This document shows positions 27,933 through 40,263 of a DNA stretch of 64,000 nucleotides, in pieces; position 1 is the stretch's first letter; each line of letters opens with the position of its first letter. The translations under genes were made by a program, and so were the position numbers. This stretch comes from Pseudomonas sediminis (GTDB lineage Bacteria; Pseudomonadota; Gammaproteobacteria; Pseudomonadales; Pseudomonadaceae). The stretch spans positions 2,108,001-2,172,000 of the forward strand of contig NZ_CP154631.1 of NCBI RefSeq assembly GCF_039555755.1, written 5' to 3'. The notes beneath the pieces were generated by a model. That model made no database searches and had not been told where the DNA came from. It saw only the letters and a list, made by a program, of their open reading frames with translations.

Positions 27933-27981
27933 CAAGGCTAAGCTCGGTTCAAACCCATAACAGCAATAATACGGGTGTCTC

Positions 27982-28041
27982 ATGTTTTCCCTGCCGGCCA
28001 TCGGCGTCAGCGCTTGTGCCAGGACCATCGGTCACGCTACC
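27982..28041 (+). pseudogene. spuA: N-terminal remnant of spuA (glutamine amidotransferase class)
   Basis: The ATG opens with MFSLPAIGVSACARTIGHAT, which resembles the start of SpuA/PuuD-type gamma-glutamyl-GABA hydrolases (xLPxIGVTACTKQIGxHA). After about 20 residues the similarity stops, and no catalytic Cys-His-Glu motifs of a class-I amidotransferase follow. The frame stays open to 28383 but reads as random Arg/Ala-rich sequence. The position between spuI and spuB is exactly where PAO1 has spuA. Short similarity, so moderate confidence. Confidence 0.5.
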
Positions 28042-28500
28042 TCTTCCCGCAACAGCGAGGCGAATCTGCATATCATGCGGGCCCGAATGGTCATGAGCAT
28101 GACCGCTGCAATGCGGCAACATCCTTTCTTTGTGCCCGGCGCGTCGCACGACCTGCCTGATCCGGTTTTTCGTTCATTGCATACCCAGCACGATAGCGTA
28201 CGCGGCCGTGTGACGCTGTCTGCTGCGCGCCTTGGCCCGCGTCCTGCAATACACAAGGCGCTCGCCTGCTTCGCCGGGCGCGTGCTATGTCGCGAGATAG
28301 ACGGCCCGATGTTCGAATACAAGGGTGAGCGATTTTCTTTCTGTGGTGTGCAAAGTCGGGTACCGGAGGTGTCGCACCCCTAGTAGCATCCACACGAATA
28401 TCTCGCCTTCTTCCAGGCCTTTGGTGAGGCTTGCAGGGAGAGGGCGGGGCAACGCTGAACCCGCTATAACAAAAGCAGGTTCTACAACCCTGAGGTCTCT
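28042..28500. other. Non-coding stretch between the spuA remnant and spuB
   Basis: No convincing gene, on either strand. It probably combines decayed sequence with the leader of spuB. The segment near 28429-28440 was examined for a sigma54 site but the GG-GC spacing is wrong. GAGG lies just upstream of the spuB ATG. Confidence 0.5.
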
Positions 28501-29859
28501 ATGAGTACCAAGCTAGACCAGCTCACGAGCTGGCTGAAAGAACGCAAAATCACCGAAGTCGAATGCCTGATCAGCGATCTGACCGGCATTGCCCGCGGCA
28601 AGATCTCGCCGACCAACAAGTTCCTCGATGAGAAGGGCATGCGCCTCCCCGAGAGCGTGCTGCTGCAGACCGTGACCGGCGACTACGTCGAGGACGATAT
28701 CTATTACGACCTGCTGGACGAGGCGGACATCGACATGTTCTGCCGTCCGGACCCCAACGCTGTCTTCGTCGTGCCCTGGGCCATCGAGCCCACCGCCATG
28801 GTGATCCACGATACGTTCGACAAGCAGGGCAATCCCATCGAGCTGTCGCCGCGCAACATCCTCAAGAAGGTGTTGCAGATGTATGCCGACAAGGGTTGGA
28901 AGCCCATCGTCGCGCCGGAGATGGAGTTCTACCTGACCAAGCGCAACAGCGACCCGGACTTCCCGCTGGTGGCGCCTGTTGGCCGCTCCGGCCGTCCGGA
29001 AACCGGCCGTCAGAGCTTCTCCATCGATGCGGCCAACGAGTTCGACCCGCTGTTCGAAGACATGTACGACTGGTGCGAACTGCAAGGCCTGGATCTGGAC
29101 ACCCTGATCCATGAAGAAGGCCCGGCGCAGATGGAAATCAACTTCCGTCACGGCGACGCGTTGCACCTGGCTGACCAGATTCTGGTGTTCAAGCGCACCA
29201 TGCGTGAGGCTGCGCTCAAGCATGATGTGGCAGCCACCTTCATGGCCAAGCCGATCACCGACGAGCCGGGCAGCGCCATGCACATTCACCAGAGCGTGGT
29301 CGACCTGAAGACTGGCAAGAACATCTTCTCCAACGACGACGGCACCATGAGCGAGCTGTTCATGCATCACATCGGGGGGCTGCAGAAGTACATCCCCGAG
29401 CTGCTGCCACTGTTCGCGCCGAACGTTAACTCGTTCCGCCGCTTCCTGCCCGATACCTCGGCGCCGGTGAACGTGGAGTGGGGCGAGGAGAACCGCACCG
29501 TCGGCCTGCGCGTGCCTGAGGCGACTCCGCAGAACCGTCGTGTGGAAAACCGCCTGGCCGGCGCTGACGCCAACCCGTACCTGGTGCTGGCAGCTACTCT
29601 GCTGTGCGGCTACATGGGTATGGTCGGCGGGGTGAGGCCCGGTGCACCGGTCAAGGGCCGTGGTTACGAGCGTCGCAACCTGCGCCTGCCGGTGACCATC
29701 GAGAGCGCTCTGGAGCGGATGGAAGCGTGCAGGGACGCCGAGAAATTCCTCGGCGAGAAGTTCATCCGTGGCTATGTCGCGGTCAAGCGTGCCGAGCACG
29801 AGAACTTCAAGCGCGTGATCAGCTCCTGGGAACGCGAGTTCCTCCTGCTGTCGGTGTAA
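28501..29859 (+). CDS. spuB: Glutamine synthetase family polyamine ligase SpuB
   Basis: A 452-residue paralogue of SpuI in the glutamyl-polyamine branch. Visible: EVECLISDLTGIARGKISPTN, PEMEFYLTKRNSDPDFP, QMEINFRHGDALHLADQ, FMAKPITDEPGSAMHIHQSV, APNVNSFRRFLP and NRLAGADANPYLVLAATL. It begins the long spu operon, followed by spuC after 85 bases. Substrate choice among putrescine, spermidine and others cannot be read from the sequence. Confidence 0.93.
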   Translation: MSTKLDQLTSWLKERKITEVECLISDLTGIARGKISPTNKFLDEKGMRLPESVLLQTVTGDYVEDDIYYDLLDEADIDMFCRPDPNAVFVVPWAIEPTAMVIHDTFDKQGNPIELSPRNILKKVLQMYADKGWKPIVAPEMEFYLTKRNSDPDFPLVAPVGRSGRPETGRQSFSIDAANEFDPLFEDMYDWCELQGLDLDTLIHEEGPAQMEINFRHGDALHLADQILVFKRTMREAALKHDVAATFMAKPITDEPGSAMHIHQSVVDLKTGKNIFSNDDGTMSELFMHHIGGLQKYIPELLPLFAPNVNSFRRFLPDTSAPVNVEWGEENRTVGLRVPEATPQNRRVENRLAGADANPYLVLAATLLCGYMGMVGGVRPGAPVKGRGYERRNLRLPVTIESALERMEACRDAEKFLGEKFIRGYVAVKRAEHENFKRVISSWEREFLLLSV

Positions 29860-29944
29860 AAGGCTACCGGCCGCGCCTGGCGCGGCCGGCGCCACGAATT
29901 TCTGCGTAGCGCCACTGGCGCTGCGTGTTAGCAAGGTGTTGGCA

Positions 29945-31318
29945 ATGAACAAGCAAGCGAACAATCCCAAGACTGCCCAGTGGCAGGCCCTGAGCAAGGC
30001 CCACCACTTGGCGCCGTTCAGTGATTACAAGCAACTGGCCGAAAATGGCCCGCGCATCATCACCGAGGCCAAGGGCGTGCATCTGTGGGACAGCGAGGGC
30101 AACAAGATCCTCGATGGCATGGCCGGCTTGTGGTGCGTGGCCGTCGGCTATGGCCGCGAGGAGCTGGTCGCAGCCGCCGCTACGCAGATGCGTCAACTGC
30201 CGTTCTACAACACCTTCTTCCAGACCGCGCACCCGCCGGTACTTGAGTTGGCCCACGCCATTTCCCAGCTGGCGCCGGCCGGCATGAACCACGTGTTCTT
30301 CACCGGTTCGGGTTCGGAAGGCAATGACACCATGCTGCGTCTGGTGCGCCACTACTGGGCATGCAAAGGCCAGCCGAACAAGAAAATCATCATCGGCCGC
30401 GACAACGGCTACCACGGCTCCACCGTGGCCGGGGCTAGCCTCGGCGGCATGAAGTTCATGCACGAGCAGGGCGATCTGCCGATTCCGGGCATCGCCCATA
30501 TCCCGCAGCCGTACTGGTTCGGCGAGGGTGGCGAGCAGTCGCCGGAAGAGTTCGGCATCTGGGCTGCCGACCAGTTGGAGAAGAAGATTCTCGAACTGGG
30601 CGAAGAAAATGTTGCAGCGTTTATCGCCGAGCCGATCCAGGGCGCGGGCGGTGTGATCATTCCGCCCGAAACCTACTGGCCGCGGATCAAGGAAATCCTC
30701 GGCAAATACGACATCCTGTTCGTTGCCGACGAGGTGATCTGCGGTTTCGGCCGCACCGGCGAGTGGTTCGGCAGCCAGTACTACGACCTCAAACCTGACC
30801 TGATGACCATCGCCAAGGGCCTCACCAGTGGCTACGTGCCGATGGGCGGGCTGATTGTCAGCGACAAGGTGTTCGAAGTGATCGAGGCGCATGGCGACTT
30901 CAACCACGGCTTCACCTATTCCGGCCACCCGGTGGCCGCTGCGGTGGGCCTGGAGAACCTGCGCATTCTCAGGGAAGAAGGCATCGTCGAGCGGGTTAAA
31001 GCGGAAACGGCACCGTATTTGCAACGTCGTCTGCGTGAGCTGGCGGATCACCCGTTGGTGGGCGAAGTACGCGGCGTCGGTATGCTCGGCGCCATCGAGT
31101 TGGTGCAGGACAAGGCGACGCGCACGCGTTATCCGGGTGACAAGGCGGTAGGCATGATCTGCCGCGGCCACTGTTTCAACAACGGTCTGATCATGCGCGC
31201 CGTGGGCGACACCATGATCATTGCGCCGCCTCTGGTGATCAGCCAGGCGGAAGTGGATGAGCTGGTAGATAAAGCACGCAAGTGCCTGGATCTGACCCTG
31301 CGTGACCTATCGGTCTGA
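29945..31318 (+). CDS. spuC: Polyamine:pyruvate aminotransferase SpuC
   Basis: PLP class-III transaminase of 457 residues that moves an amino group from putrescine or cadaverine to pyruvate. Motifs: GLWCVAVGYGREEL, the phosphate-binding FFTGSGSEGNDTMLRLVRHYW, LFVADEVICGFGRTGEWFG, and the PLP lysine in LMTIAKGLTSGYVPMGG (about residue 291). The ATG at 29945 has AAGGTG eight bases upstream and begins MNKQANN; the in-frame ATG at 29936 is less well placed. Confidence 0.94.
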   Translation: MNKQANNPKTAQWQALSKAHHLAPFSDYKQLAENGPRIITEAKGVHLWDSEGNKILDGMAGLWCVAVGYGREELVAAAATQMRQLPFYNTFFQTAHPPVLELAHAISQLAPAGMNHVFFTGSGSEGNDTMLRLVRHYWACKGQPNKKIIIGRDNGYHGSTVAGASLGGMKFMHEQGDLPIPGIAHIPQPYWFGEGGEQSPEEFGIWAADQLEKKILELGEENVAAFIAEPIQGAGGVIIPPETYWPRIKEILGKYDILFVADEVICGFGRTGEWFGSQYYDLKPDLMTIAKGLTSGYVPMGGLIVSDKVFEVIEAHGDFNHGFTYSGHPVAAAVGLENLRILREEGIVERVKAETAPYLQRRLRELADHPLVGEVRGVGMLGAIELVQDKATRTRYPGDKAVGMICRGHCFNNGLIMRAVGDTMIIAPPLVISQAEVDELVDKARKCLDLTLRDLSV

Positions 31319-31356
31319 AAGCCTGCAGTCACGGAAAGTTGTCAGCGGTGCCATGA

Positions 31357-34869
<3,513 letters not shown>

Positions 34870-34922
34870 TCGTTCCTGCCCGGCCGCTGGGGTCGGGCAC
34901 AATCTTCCGGGAGTTTTCCTAA

Positions 34923-36077
34923 ATGGCTGTTGCCTCCAGCGCCTACAAAAAAGCCCTCGAGGGGGATCAGACACCGAAAGAGGTGCTGGTCAAGATCGAT
35001 CGGGTGACCAAGAAGTTCGACGAGACCGTGGCCGTCGACGACGTCTCGTTGACCATCAACAAGGGCGAAATCTTTGCTCTGCTCGGTGGCTCCGGCTCCG
35101 GTAAATCCACGCTGCTGCGCATGCTTGCCGGCTTCGAGCGGCCCACCTCCGGGCGCATCATTCTCGATGGTGTCGATATCACCGACATGCCGCCCTATCA
35201 GCGGCCGATCAACATGATGTTCCAATCCTATGCGCTGTTCCCGCACATGACCGTGGCGCAGAACATCGCCTTCGGTCTGCAGCAGGACAAGCTGCCCAAG
35301 GCCGAGATCGACGAGCGCGTGGCCGAGATGCTCAAGCTGGTGCACATGACCCAGTACGCCAAGCGCAAGCCGCATCAGCTTTCCGGCGGCCAGCGTCAGC
35401 GCGTGGCCCTGGCACGCTCACTGGCCAAGCGTCCGAAACTGCTGCTGCTCGACGAGCCGATGGGCGCGCTGGACAAGAAACTGCGTTCGCAGATGCAGCT
35501 GGAACTGGTGGAAATCATCGAGCGCGTCGGCGTGACCTGCGTGATGGTCACCCATGATCAGGAGGAGGCCATGACCATGGCCCAGCGCATCGCCATCATG
35601 CACCTGGGCTGGATCGCCCAGACCGGCAGCCCGGTGGACATCTACGAGACCCCGACCAGCCGCCTGGTGTGTGAATTCATCGGCAACGTCAACCTGTTCG
35701 ACGGTCAGATCGTCAGCGACGAGGCCGACCACGCGATCATCGATTGTCCGCACCTGGACAAGCCGATCTACATTGGCCACGGCGTCAGCACCCGTGCCGA
35801 GAACAAGTCCGTCAGCTACGCCCTGCGCCCGGAAAAACTGCTGATGGCCACCGCCTTGCCGGCCGACCACGAGCACCCCGAGTACAACTGGAGCCGTGGC
35901 CACGTGCATGACATCGCCTACCTCGGCGGGCACTCGGTGTACTACGTCAAGCTTACTTCCGGTCAGGTGGTGCAGTGCTTCATCGCCAACGCCGAGCGCC
36001 GTGGTAAGCGTCCGACCTGGGACGATCCGGTGGTGGTGTACTGGGAAGACGACAGCGGCGTGGTACTGCAATCATGA
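34923..36077 (+). CDS. spuF: Polyamine ABC transporter ATPase SpuF (PotG type)
   Basis: Cytoplasmic ATPase of 384 residues. Walker A LLGGSGSGKSTLLRML, Q-loop FQSYALFPHMTV, signature LSGGQRQRVALARSL, Walker B LLLLDEPMGALD and the switch His in VTHDQEEAM. A C-terminal TOBE-type domain (VSYALRPEKLLM) follows. It overlaps spuG by 4 bases. Works with spuG and spuH permeases and the receptors above. Confidence 0.95.
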   Translation: MAVASSAYKKALEGDQTPKEVLVKIDRVTKKFDETVAVDDVSLTINKGEIFALLGGSGSGKSTLLRMLAGFERPTSGRIILDGVDITDMPPYQRPINMMFQSYALFPHMTVAQNIAFGLQQDKLPKAEIDERVAEMLKLVHMTQYAKRKPHQLSGGQRQRVALARSLAKRPKLLLLDEPMGALDKKLRSQMQLELVEIIERVGVTCVMVTHDQEEAMTMAQRIAIMHLGWIAQTGSPVDIYETPTSRLVCEFIGNVNLFDGQIVSDEADHAIIDCPHLDKPIYIGHGVSTRAENKSVSYALRPEKLLMATALPADHEHPEYNWSRGHVHDIAYLGGHSVYYVKLTSGQVVQCFIANAERRGKRPTWDDPVVVYWEDDSGVVLQS

Positions 36078-36982
36078 AACTGGCCAAGCTCTCGCGCTAT
36101 CTGCCCAGTGGGCGGCATGCCGTGATCGGCATACCCTTCCTCTGGCTGTTCCTGTTCTTCCTGCTGCCGTTCGTCATCGTGCTGAAGATCAGCTTCGCCG
36201 AAGCCGACGTGGCCATTCCGCCCTACACGGAAATCTACGAGTGGGCGGACAACAAGCTGACCCTGCTGCTGAATTTCGGCAACTACATCTTCCTCACCGA
36301 GGATGCGCTGTACCTGTCGGCTTATCTGGGTTCGCTGAAGGTGGCGTTCTTCAGCACCCTGCTGTGCCTGGTGATCGGCTACCCGATGGCCTATGCCATC
36401 GCCCGTGCGCCGAAGTCGCAGCAAACCGTGCTGTTGCTGCTGATCATGATGCCGACCTGGACCGCGATCCTGATCCGCGTCTATGCCTGGATGGGCATTC
36501 TCGGCAACAACGGCCTGCTTAACAGCCTGCTGATGGGCATCGGTCTGATCGATACGCCGCTGCAGATCCTCAATACCAACACCGCGGTGTACATCGGCGT
36601 GGTCTATTCCTACCTGCCGTTCATGATCCTGCCGCTTTACGCCAACCTGGTGAAGCATGATCTGAGCCTGCTGGAAGCTGCCTCCGACCTGGGCTCGAGC
36701 AACTTCAACAACTTCTGGCGGATCACCGTGCCGCTGTCGAAGAACGGCATCATCGCCGGCTCCATGCTGGTGTTCATTCCGGTGGTGGGTGAGTTCGTCA
36801 TCCCCGAACTGCTCGGCGGGCCGGAGACCCTGATGATCGGCAAGGTGCTGTGGCAGGAGTTCTTCAACAACCGCGACTGGCCGGTGGCTTCCGCCCTGGC
36901 GGTGGTGATGCTGGCGATCCTGATCGTGCCCATCATCCTGTTCAACCGTAACCAGGCTAAAGAGCTGGAGGGCCGGCCATGA
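36074..36982 (+). CDS. spuG: Polyamine ABC permease SpuG (PotH type)
   Basis: Inner-membrane permease of 302 residues with six helices, and an EAA loop LEAASDLGSSNFNNFWRITVPLSKNGI near residue 200. It pairs with SpuH. The start overlaps the spuF stop (ATGA). Its C-terminal tail (ILFNRNQAKELEGRP) is copied in altered form just downstream, in the micro-ORF between this gene and spuH. Confidence 0.94.
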   Translation: MKLAKLSRYLPSGRHAVIGIPFLWLFLFFLLPFVIVLKISFAEADVAIPPYTEIYEWADNKLTLLLNFGNYIFLTEDALYLSAYLGSLKVAFFSTLLCLVIGYPMAYAIARAPKSQQTVLLLLIMMPTWTAILIRVYAWMGILGNNGLLNSLLMGIGLIDTPLQILNTNTAVYIGVVYSYLPFMILPLYANLVKHDLSLLEAASDLGSSNFNNFWRITVPLSKNGIIAGSMLVFIPVVGEFVIPELLGGPETLMIGKVLWQEFFNNRDWPVASALAVVMLAILIVPIILFNRNQAKELEGRP

Positions 36983-37068
36983 CTGATCTAATCGCAATGA
37001 GCCCGTCATCCTGTTCAACCGGCTTTTTAACCAGACGCGTGGCTAAAGAACTGGAGGACCGCCCATGA
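36929..37068. repeat. Degenerate tandem duplication at the spuG-spuH junction
   Basis: Unit 1 (36929-36982) reads CCCATCATCCTGTTCAACCG and, later, GCTAAAGAGCTGGAGGGCCG. Unit 2 (37002-37068) reads CCCGTCATCCTGTTCAACCG and GCTAAAGAACTGGAGGACCG, with an extra insert between the blocks. Each ends in an ATGA junction. Confidence 0.75.
36979..37068 (+). CDS. 29-codon micro-ORF bridging spuG and spuH
   Basis: It begins with an ATG that overlaps the spuG stop (ATGA at 36979-36982) and ends with a TGA that overlaps the spuH start (ATGA at 37065-37068). It codes for MTDLIAMSPSSCSTGFLTRR and then VAKELEDRP. The last residues echo the SpuG tail AKELEGRP. The layout suggests a segment (about 36929-36982) was duplicated to 37002-37068 with changes, leaving an orphan start codon. 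It may only keep translation coupled. Whether a peptide is made is unknown. Confidence 0.55.
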   Translation: MTDLIAMSPSSCSTGFLTRRVAKELEDRP

Positions 37069-37952
37069 AGCGTTTCAGTTTCTCCAGCATCATGCTCTGG
37101 GCGGGGCTGGCATTCATCTACCTGCCCATGGTCATCCTGGTCATCTACTCGTTCAACGCCTCGCGGCTGGTAACGGTGTGGGGCGGCTGGTCGGTGAAGT
37201 GGTACGTCGGCCTGCTGGACAACACCCAGCTGATGAACTCGGTGATGCGCTCGCTGGAAATCGCCTGCTACACCGCCATCGCGGCGGTGGCGCTGGGCAC
37301 CCTGGCGGCCTTCGTGCTGACCCGCATCACCCACTTCAAGGGACGCACGCTGTTCGGTGGCCTGGTTACCGCGCCGCTGGTGATGCCGGAAGTGATCACC
37401 GGTCTGTCGCTGCTGCTGCTGTTCGTGCTGATGGCACAACTGATCGGCTGGCCGATGCAGCGCGGCATGACCACCATCTGGATCGCCCACACCACCTTCT
37501 GCTCGGCCTATGTGGCGGTGGTGGTGTCATCGCGTCTGCGTGAGCTGGACATGTCCATCGAAGAGGCGGCCATGGATCTGGGAGCGCGGCCGTGGAAGGT
37601 GTTCTTCCTGATCACCGTGCCGATGATCGCACCGTCGCTGGCAGCGGGCGCGATGATGTCCTTCGCCCTGTCGCTGGACGACCTGGTGCTGGCCAGCTTC
37701 GTCTCCGGTCCGGGTTCGACCACCCTGCCGATGGAGATTTTCTCCGCCGTGCGCCTGGGGGTTAAGCCGGAGATCAACGCGGTGGCCAGCCTGATCCTGC
37801 TGGCGGTGTCGTTCGCCACCTTCCTGGCTTGGTTCTTCGCCCATCGCGCCGAGGAAAAACGCAAGAAGGCCATGCAGCAGGCCATGGACGAGACCGCCAA
37901 TCCGTCCTGGCAGCAGGTCATCGACAGCCGTCGCAACCCTGGCAGCAACTGA
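37065..37952 (+). CDS. spuH: Polyamine ABC permease SpuH (PotI type)
   Basis: Second permease, 295 residues, six helices, EAA loop EEAAMDLGARPWKVFFLITVPMIAPSL near residue 165, with the strand FALSLDDLVLASFVSGPGSTTLPM. The ATG at 37065 has GGAG before it. It ends the operon and is followed by a strong terminator. Confidence 0.94.
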   Translation: MKRFSFSSIMLWAGLAFIYLPMVILVIYSFNASRLVTVWGGWSVKWYVGLLDNTQLMNSVMRSLEIACYTAIAAVALGTLAAFVLTRITHFKGRTLFGGLVTAPLVMPEVITGLSLLLLFVLMAQLIGWPMQRGMTTIWIAHTTFCSAYVAVVVSSRLRELDMSIEEAAMDLGARPWKVFFLITVPMIAPSLAAGAMMSFALSLDDLVLASFVSGPGSTTLPMEIFSAVRLGVKPEINAVASLILLAVSFATFLAWFFAHRAEEKRKKAMQQAMDETANPSWQQVIDSRRNPGSN

Positions 37953-37970
37953 GCTTCTGGCTGAAAGCAG

Positions 37971-37996
37971 AACGGGCCCCGCGGGGCCCGTTTTTC
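37971..37996 (+). terminator. Rho-independent terminator of the spu operon
   Basis: Perfect stem AACGGGCCCC with GGGGCCCGTT around a two-base loop, followed by TTT. It closes the operon 19 bases after spuH. Confidence 0.88.
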
Positions 37997-38027
37997 ATGG
38001 TGTCACTGATCGGCGCGGTACCGCGAT

Positions 38028-38056
38028 CTGTAGGAGCGGCTTCAGCCGCGAAGGTT
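38028..38056. repeat. GTAGGAGCGGCTTCAGCCGCGAA repeat
   Basis: Short palindrome GCGGCTTCAGCCGC with the flank GTAGGA. Related hairpins are at 44158, 50036 and 58030. Confidence 0.65.
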
Positions 38057-38070
38057 GTGAGGCCCAGCCG

Positions 38071-39435
38071 CTATTTCACCAGCGCCTTCCACCCCTTGAG
38101 GCTGCTCACGATCTGCGTCTGAGTTGCGCGCAATTGGCGCTGCTCGTCGTCCAGCGCCTGCTGCGCCAGTTCGTAGAGCTTGTTCAGCTCGCCATACAGG
38201 CGGTCGACCTCGGGGGCTTCCAGCACGCCACGGGCCAGGCGCAGCCAGACCAGCAGGCGCTCAAGGCGCGGCATCTGCTCGGCCAGGTCTTCCGGCTGCT
38301 GCTGGTAGCGGCGCAGCTGCAGGGCGGTGCCTTCTTCGCCCAACAGGGTCGGCAGCCAGTTGCCCAGCGCGGCATTGCCCTGGCGGTTGCCACGGTTATT
38401 GCGTTCGGCGGTCCAGCTGCGTTGCAGCAGCCAGTGCGACAGTTTCAGCGACAGCAGGCCCCAGCGGCAGCCATCGAGCTCGGCGGCGAACAGCGCTGGG
38501 GCATTACGCCGCATGCTGTCGTCGTCCTGACCCGCCGCCAGACGTGGGCGCCAATCGTCGAGCAGCGCATCGAGTGCTTCACGCAATTCGCGCGAGCTGG
38601 CACGCGGGGCTGCCTGGCCGAGGCTGGCGAGCAGGGCGCGCAGGTCGACCAGTTGCTCCAGCCATTGCTGCAGCAGGCTCCAATGGCCGTTCCAGCGATA
38701 TTGCTCGGCCAGGCGCTGGCTGGCGCCGAGCAGATGCCAGGCCAGCGCCGCGAAAGCGTCGTCCAGGCTCATCTCGGCCGTCAGCTGGGGAGCCGGCAGG
38801 CTCAGGTTGTAACTGCCAGCATCGAACAGGCGATAGCCACGCTCGGCTTTGCTGATGTCACAAGGCATCAGCGGCAGCTCGGCGGCCAGCTCGCAGGCCA
38901 GCTCCAGCAGGGCTGCAGGCTCGCCCTGGCGCAGTTCCAGCTCCAGCTCGCAAATCTCTTCTTCGCCCTCGCCGGCGAACACCTTGCCCAGGTCCAGCGC
39001 GGCCTCGATGACCACCTTGGCCTTGCCGCGGCCCCAGGCGATCTCGGCCTTCTCGCGGACGAAGTCGGTGGTGAACAGCGGCTGCAGGGTTTTCTTGTCC
39101 AGCTCGGCCAGGCTGGCCGGCCAGCAGCTGTCGTCGAGCTTTTTCAGATCGAGCTTGGCCTTGCTCAGGTACCAGTCCCACTCGTTGCGCTCGGACAGGC
39201 CGGCAACGCTCTGGCCGCGGCTCTTCAGCGTCTGAATGAACTGCTCGCCATCACGGCGCAGGCGCAGGGCAACCTTGGCGCTGGCCAGGTCACGGTTCGG
39301 CGTATCGTAGTACTGATTGAACAGCTCGCCGCGCTGCCAGCCGCTCTTGTTGCGTTTCTTCAGCAGCGGGTGCTCGCGCAGGGCGGCCAGGGTGGCGCGG
39401 CTGGCGCGCAGTTTGATTTCGGTTTCTTTGACCAT
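38071..39435 (-). CDS. CYTH-CHAD domain protein, triphosphatase-like
   Basis: A 454-residue protein with an N-terminal CYTH domain whose first strand reads KETEIKLRA (ExExK metal motif) followed by LFNQYYDTPNRDLASAKVALRLRRDG. Later strands carry further acidic residues, such as EICELELELRQG. The C-terminal CHAD domain (from about residue 225) is helical with conserved basic residues, for example RLRYQ-like RYQQQPEDL. E. coli YgiF, an inorganic triphosphatase, has this pair; CHAD is linked to polyphosphate binding. Its location next to the phosphate transporter genes fits phosphate metabolism. Confidence 0.9.
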   Translation of the reverse strand: MVKETEIKLRASRATLAALREHPLLKKRNKSGWQRGELFNQYYDTPNRDLASAKVALRLRRDGEQFIQTLKSRGQSVAGLSERNEWDWYLSKAKLDLKKLDDSCWPASLAELDKKTLQPLFTTDFVREKAEIAWGRGKAKVVIEAALDLGKVFAGEGEEEICELELELRQGEPAALLELACELAAELPLMPCDISKAERGYRLFDAGSYNLSLPAPQLTAEMSLDDAFAALAWHLLGASQRLAEQYRWNGHWSLLQQWLEQLVDLRALLASLGQAAPRASSRELREALDALLDDWRPRLAAGQDDDSMRRNAPALFAAELDGCRWGLLSLKLSHWLLQRSWTAERNNRGNRQGNAALGNWLPTLLGEEGTALQLRRYQQQPEDLAEQMPRLERLLVWLRLARGVLEAPEVDRLYGELNKLYELAQQALDDEQRQLRATQTQIVSSLKGWKALVK

Positions 39436-39547
39436 GGTCGAGAGCTAGATAGCCTTTTATGAAAATGTGACAGACCGATGACGCGCGCTGGCGAATGACG
39501 AATCCGGTCCCTATACTTGCGGCCTTCTCAAAACGGGGGCTTACCCT

Positions 39548-40225
39548 ATGCCTATCAATCCCTTTGTCAGCCTGTTCGGCCGTTCACCCATCGGCCCCAT
39601 GCAACAGCATATCGCCAAGGCCCACGAGTGCGCGGCGAACCTTGTTCCCTTCTTCGAGGCCGTGATGGCCGAGGACTGGGCCAAGGTAGAACAGGTGCAA
39701 CAGGAGATGTTCCGGCTGGAGCACGAGGCCGACAAGCTGAAGAAGAGCGTTCGCCTGCATCTGCCCAAGAGCCTGTTCCTGCCCGTGCCGCGTTCGGACC
39801 TGCTTGAGCTGCTGAGTGTACAGGACAAAGTCGCCAACCGTGCCAAGGACATCGCCGGCCTGATGCTTGGCCGGCAGATGGTCATACCGGCCAGCCTGCA
39901 GCCGAAGATGATCGCCTATGTACGACGCACCGTGGACGCCAGCGCCCAGGCGCTGAAAGCCATGAACGAACTGGACGAGCTGTTGGAGGCCGGCTTTGGT
40001 GGCCGCGAGGCAACCCTGGTGGAATCGATGGTGGTGGAACTGGAGGACATCGAGCGTGATACCGACCGCATGCAGGTCGAGGTGCGTCGCGCGCTGTTCG
40101 CCCTGGAAAAGGATCTCCCCCCGGTCGATGTGATGTTTCTCTACAAGATCATCGACTGGATCGGCGATGTCGCCGATCGTGCCGAGCGTGTCGGCAACCG
40201 ACTGGAACAACTGCTGGCGCGCTAA
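39548..40225 (+). CDS. DUF47/TIGR00153 PhoU-like accessory protein of Pit
   Basis: A 225-residue helical protein of the PhoU-like DUF47 family, with IGPMQQHIAKAHECAANLVPFFEAVMAEDW, a KKSVRLHLPKSLFLPVPRSDLLELLSVQD core, and FLYKIIDWIGDVADRAERVGNRLEQLLAR at the end. It is followed 38 bases later by pit; the pairing is widespread and points to regulation of phosphate uptake. Confidence 0.9.
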   Translation: MPINPFVSLFGRSPIGPMQQHIAKAHECAANLVPFFEAVMAEDWAKVEQVQQEMFRLEHEADKLKKSVRLHLPKSLFLPVPRSDLLELLSVQDKVANRAKDIAGLMLGRQMVIPASLQPKMIAYVRRTVDASAQALKAMNELDELLEAGFGGREATLVESMVVELEDIERDTDRMQVEVRRALFALEKDLPPVDVMFLYKIIDWIGDVADRAERVGNRLEQLLAR

Positions 40226-40263
40226 GCGCCAGTGTCCTTTCTGGGATCTACGGAAACTAATTT

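Noticed and set aside
27982..28383. An intact 133-residue gene
   Set aside because: Only the first ~20 residues look like a real protein (SpuA start); the rest is of random appearance. Kept as a remnant instead.
28420..28450. Sigma54 promoter before spuB
   Set aside because: TGG and TTGCA are present but the GG-to-GC spacing is 8 and not 10 bases.
28513..29997. Minus-strand 494-codon frame opposite spuB
   Set aside because: Shadow of spuB; no motifs.
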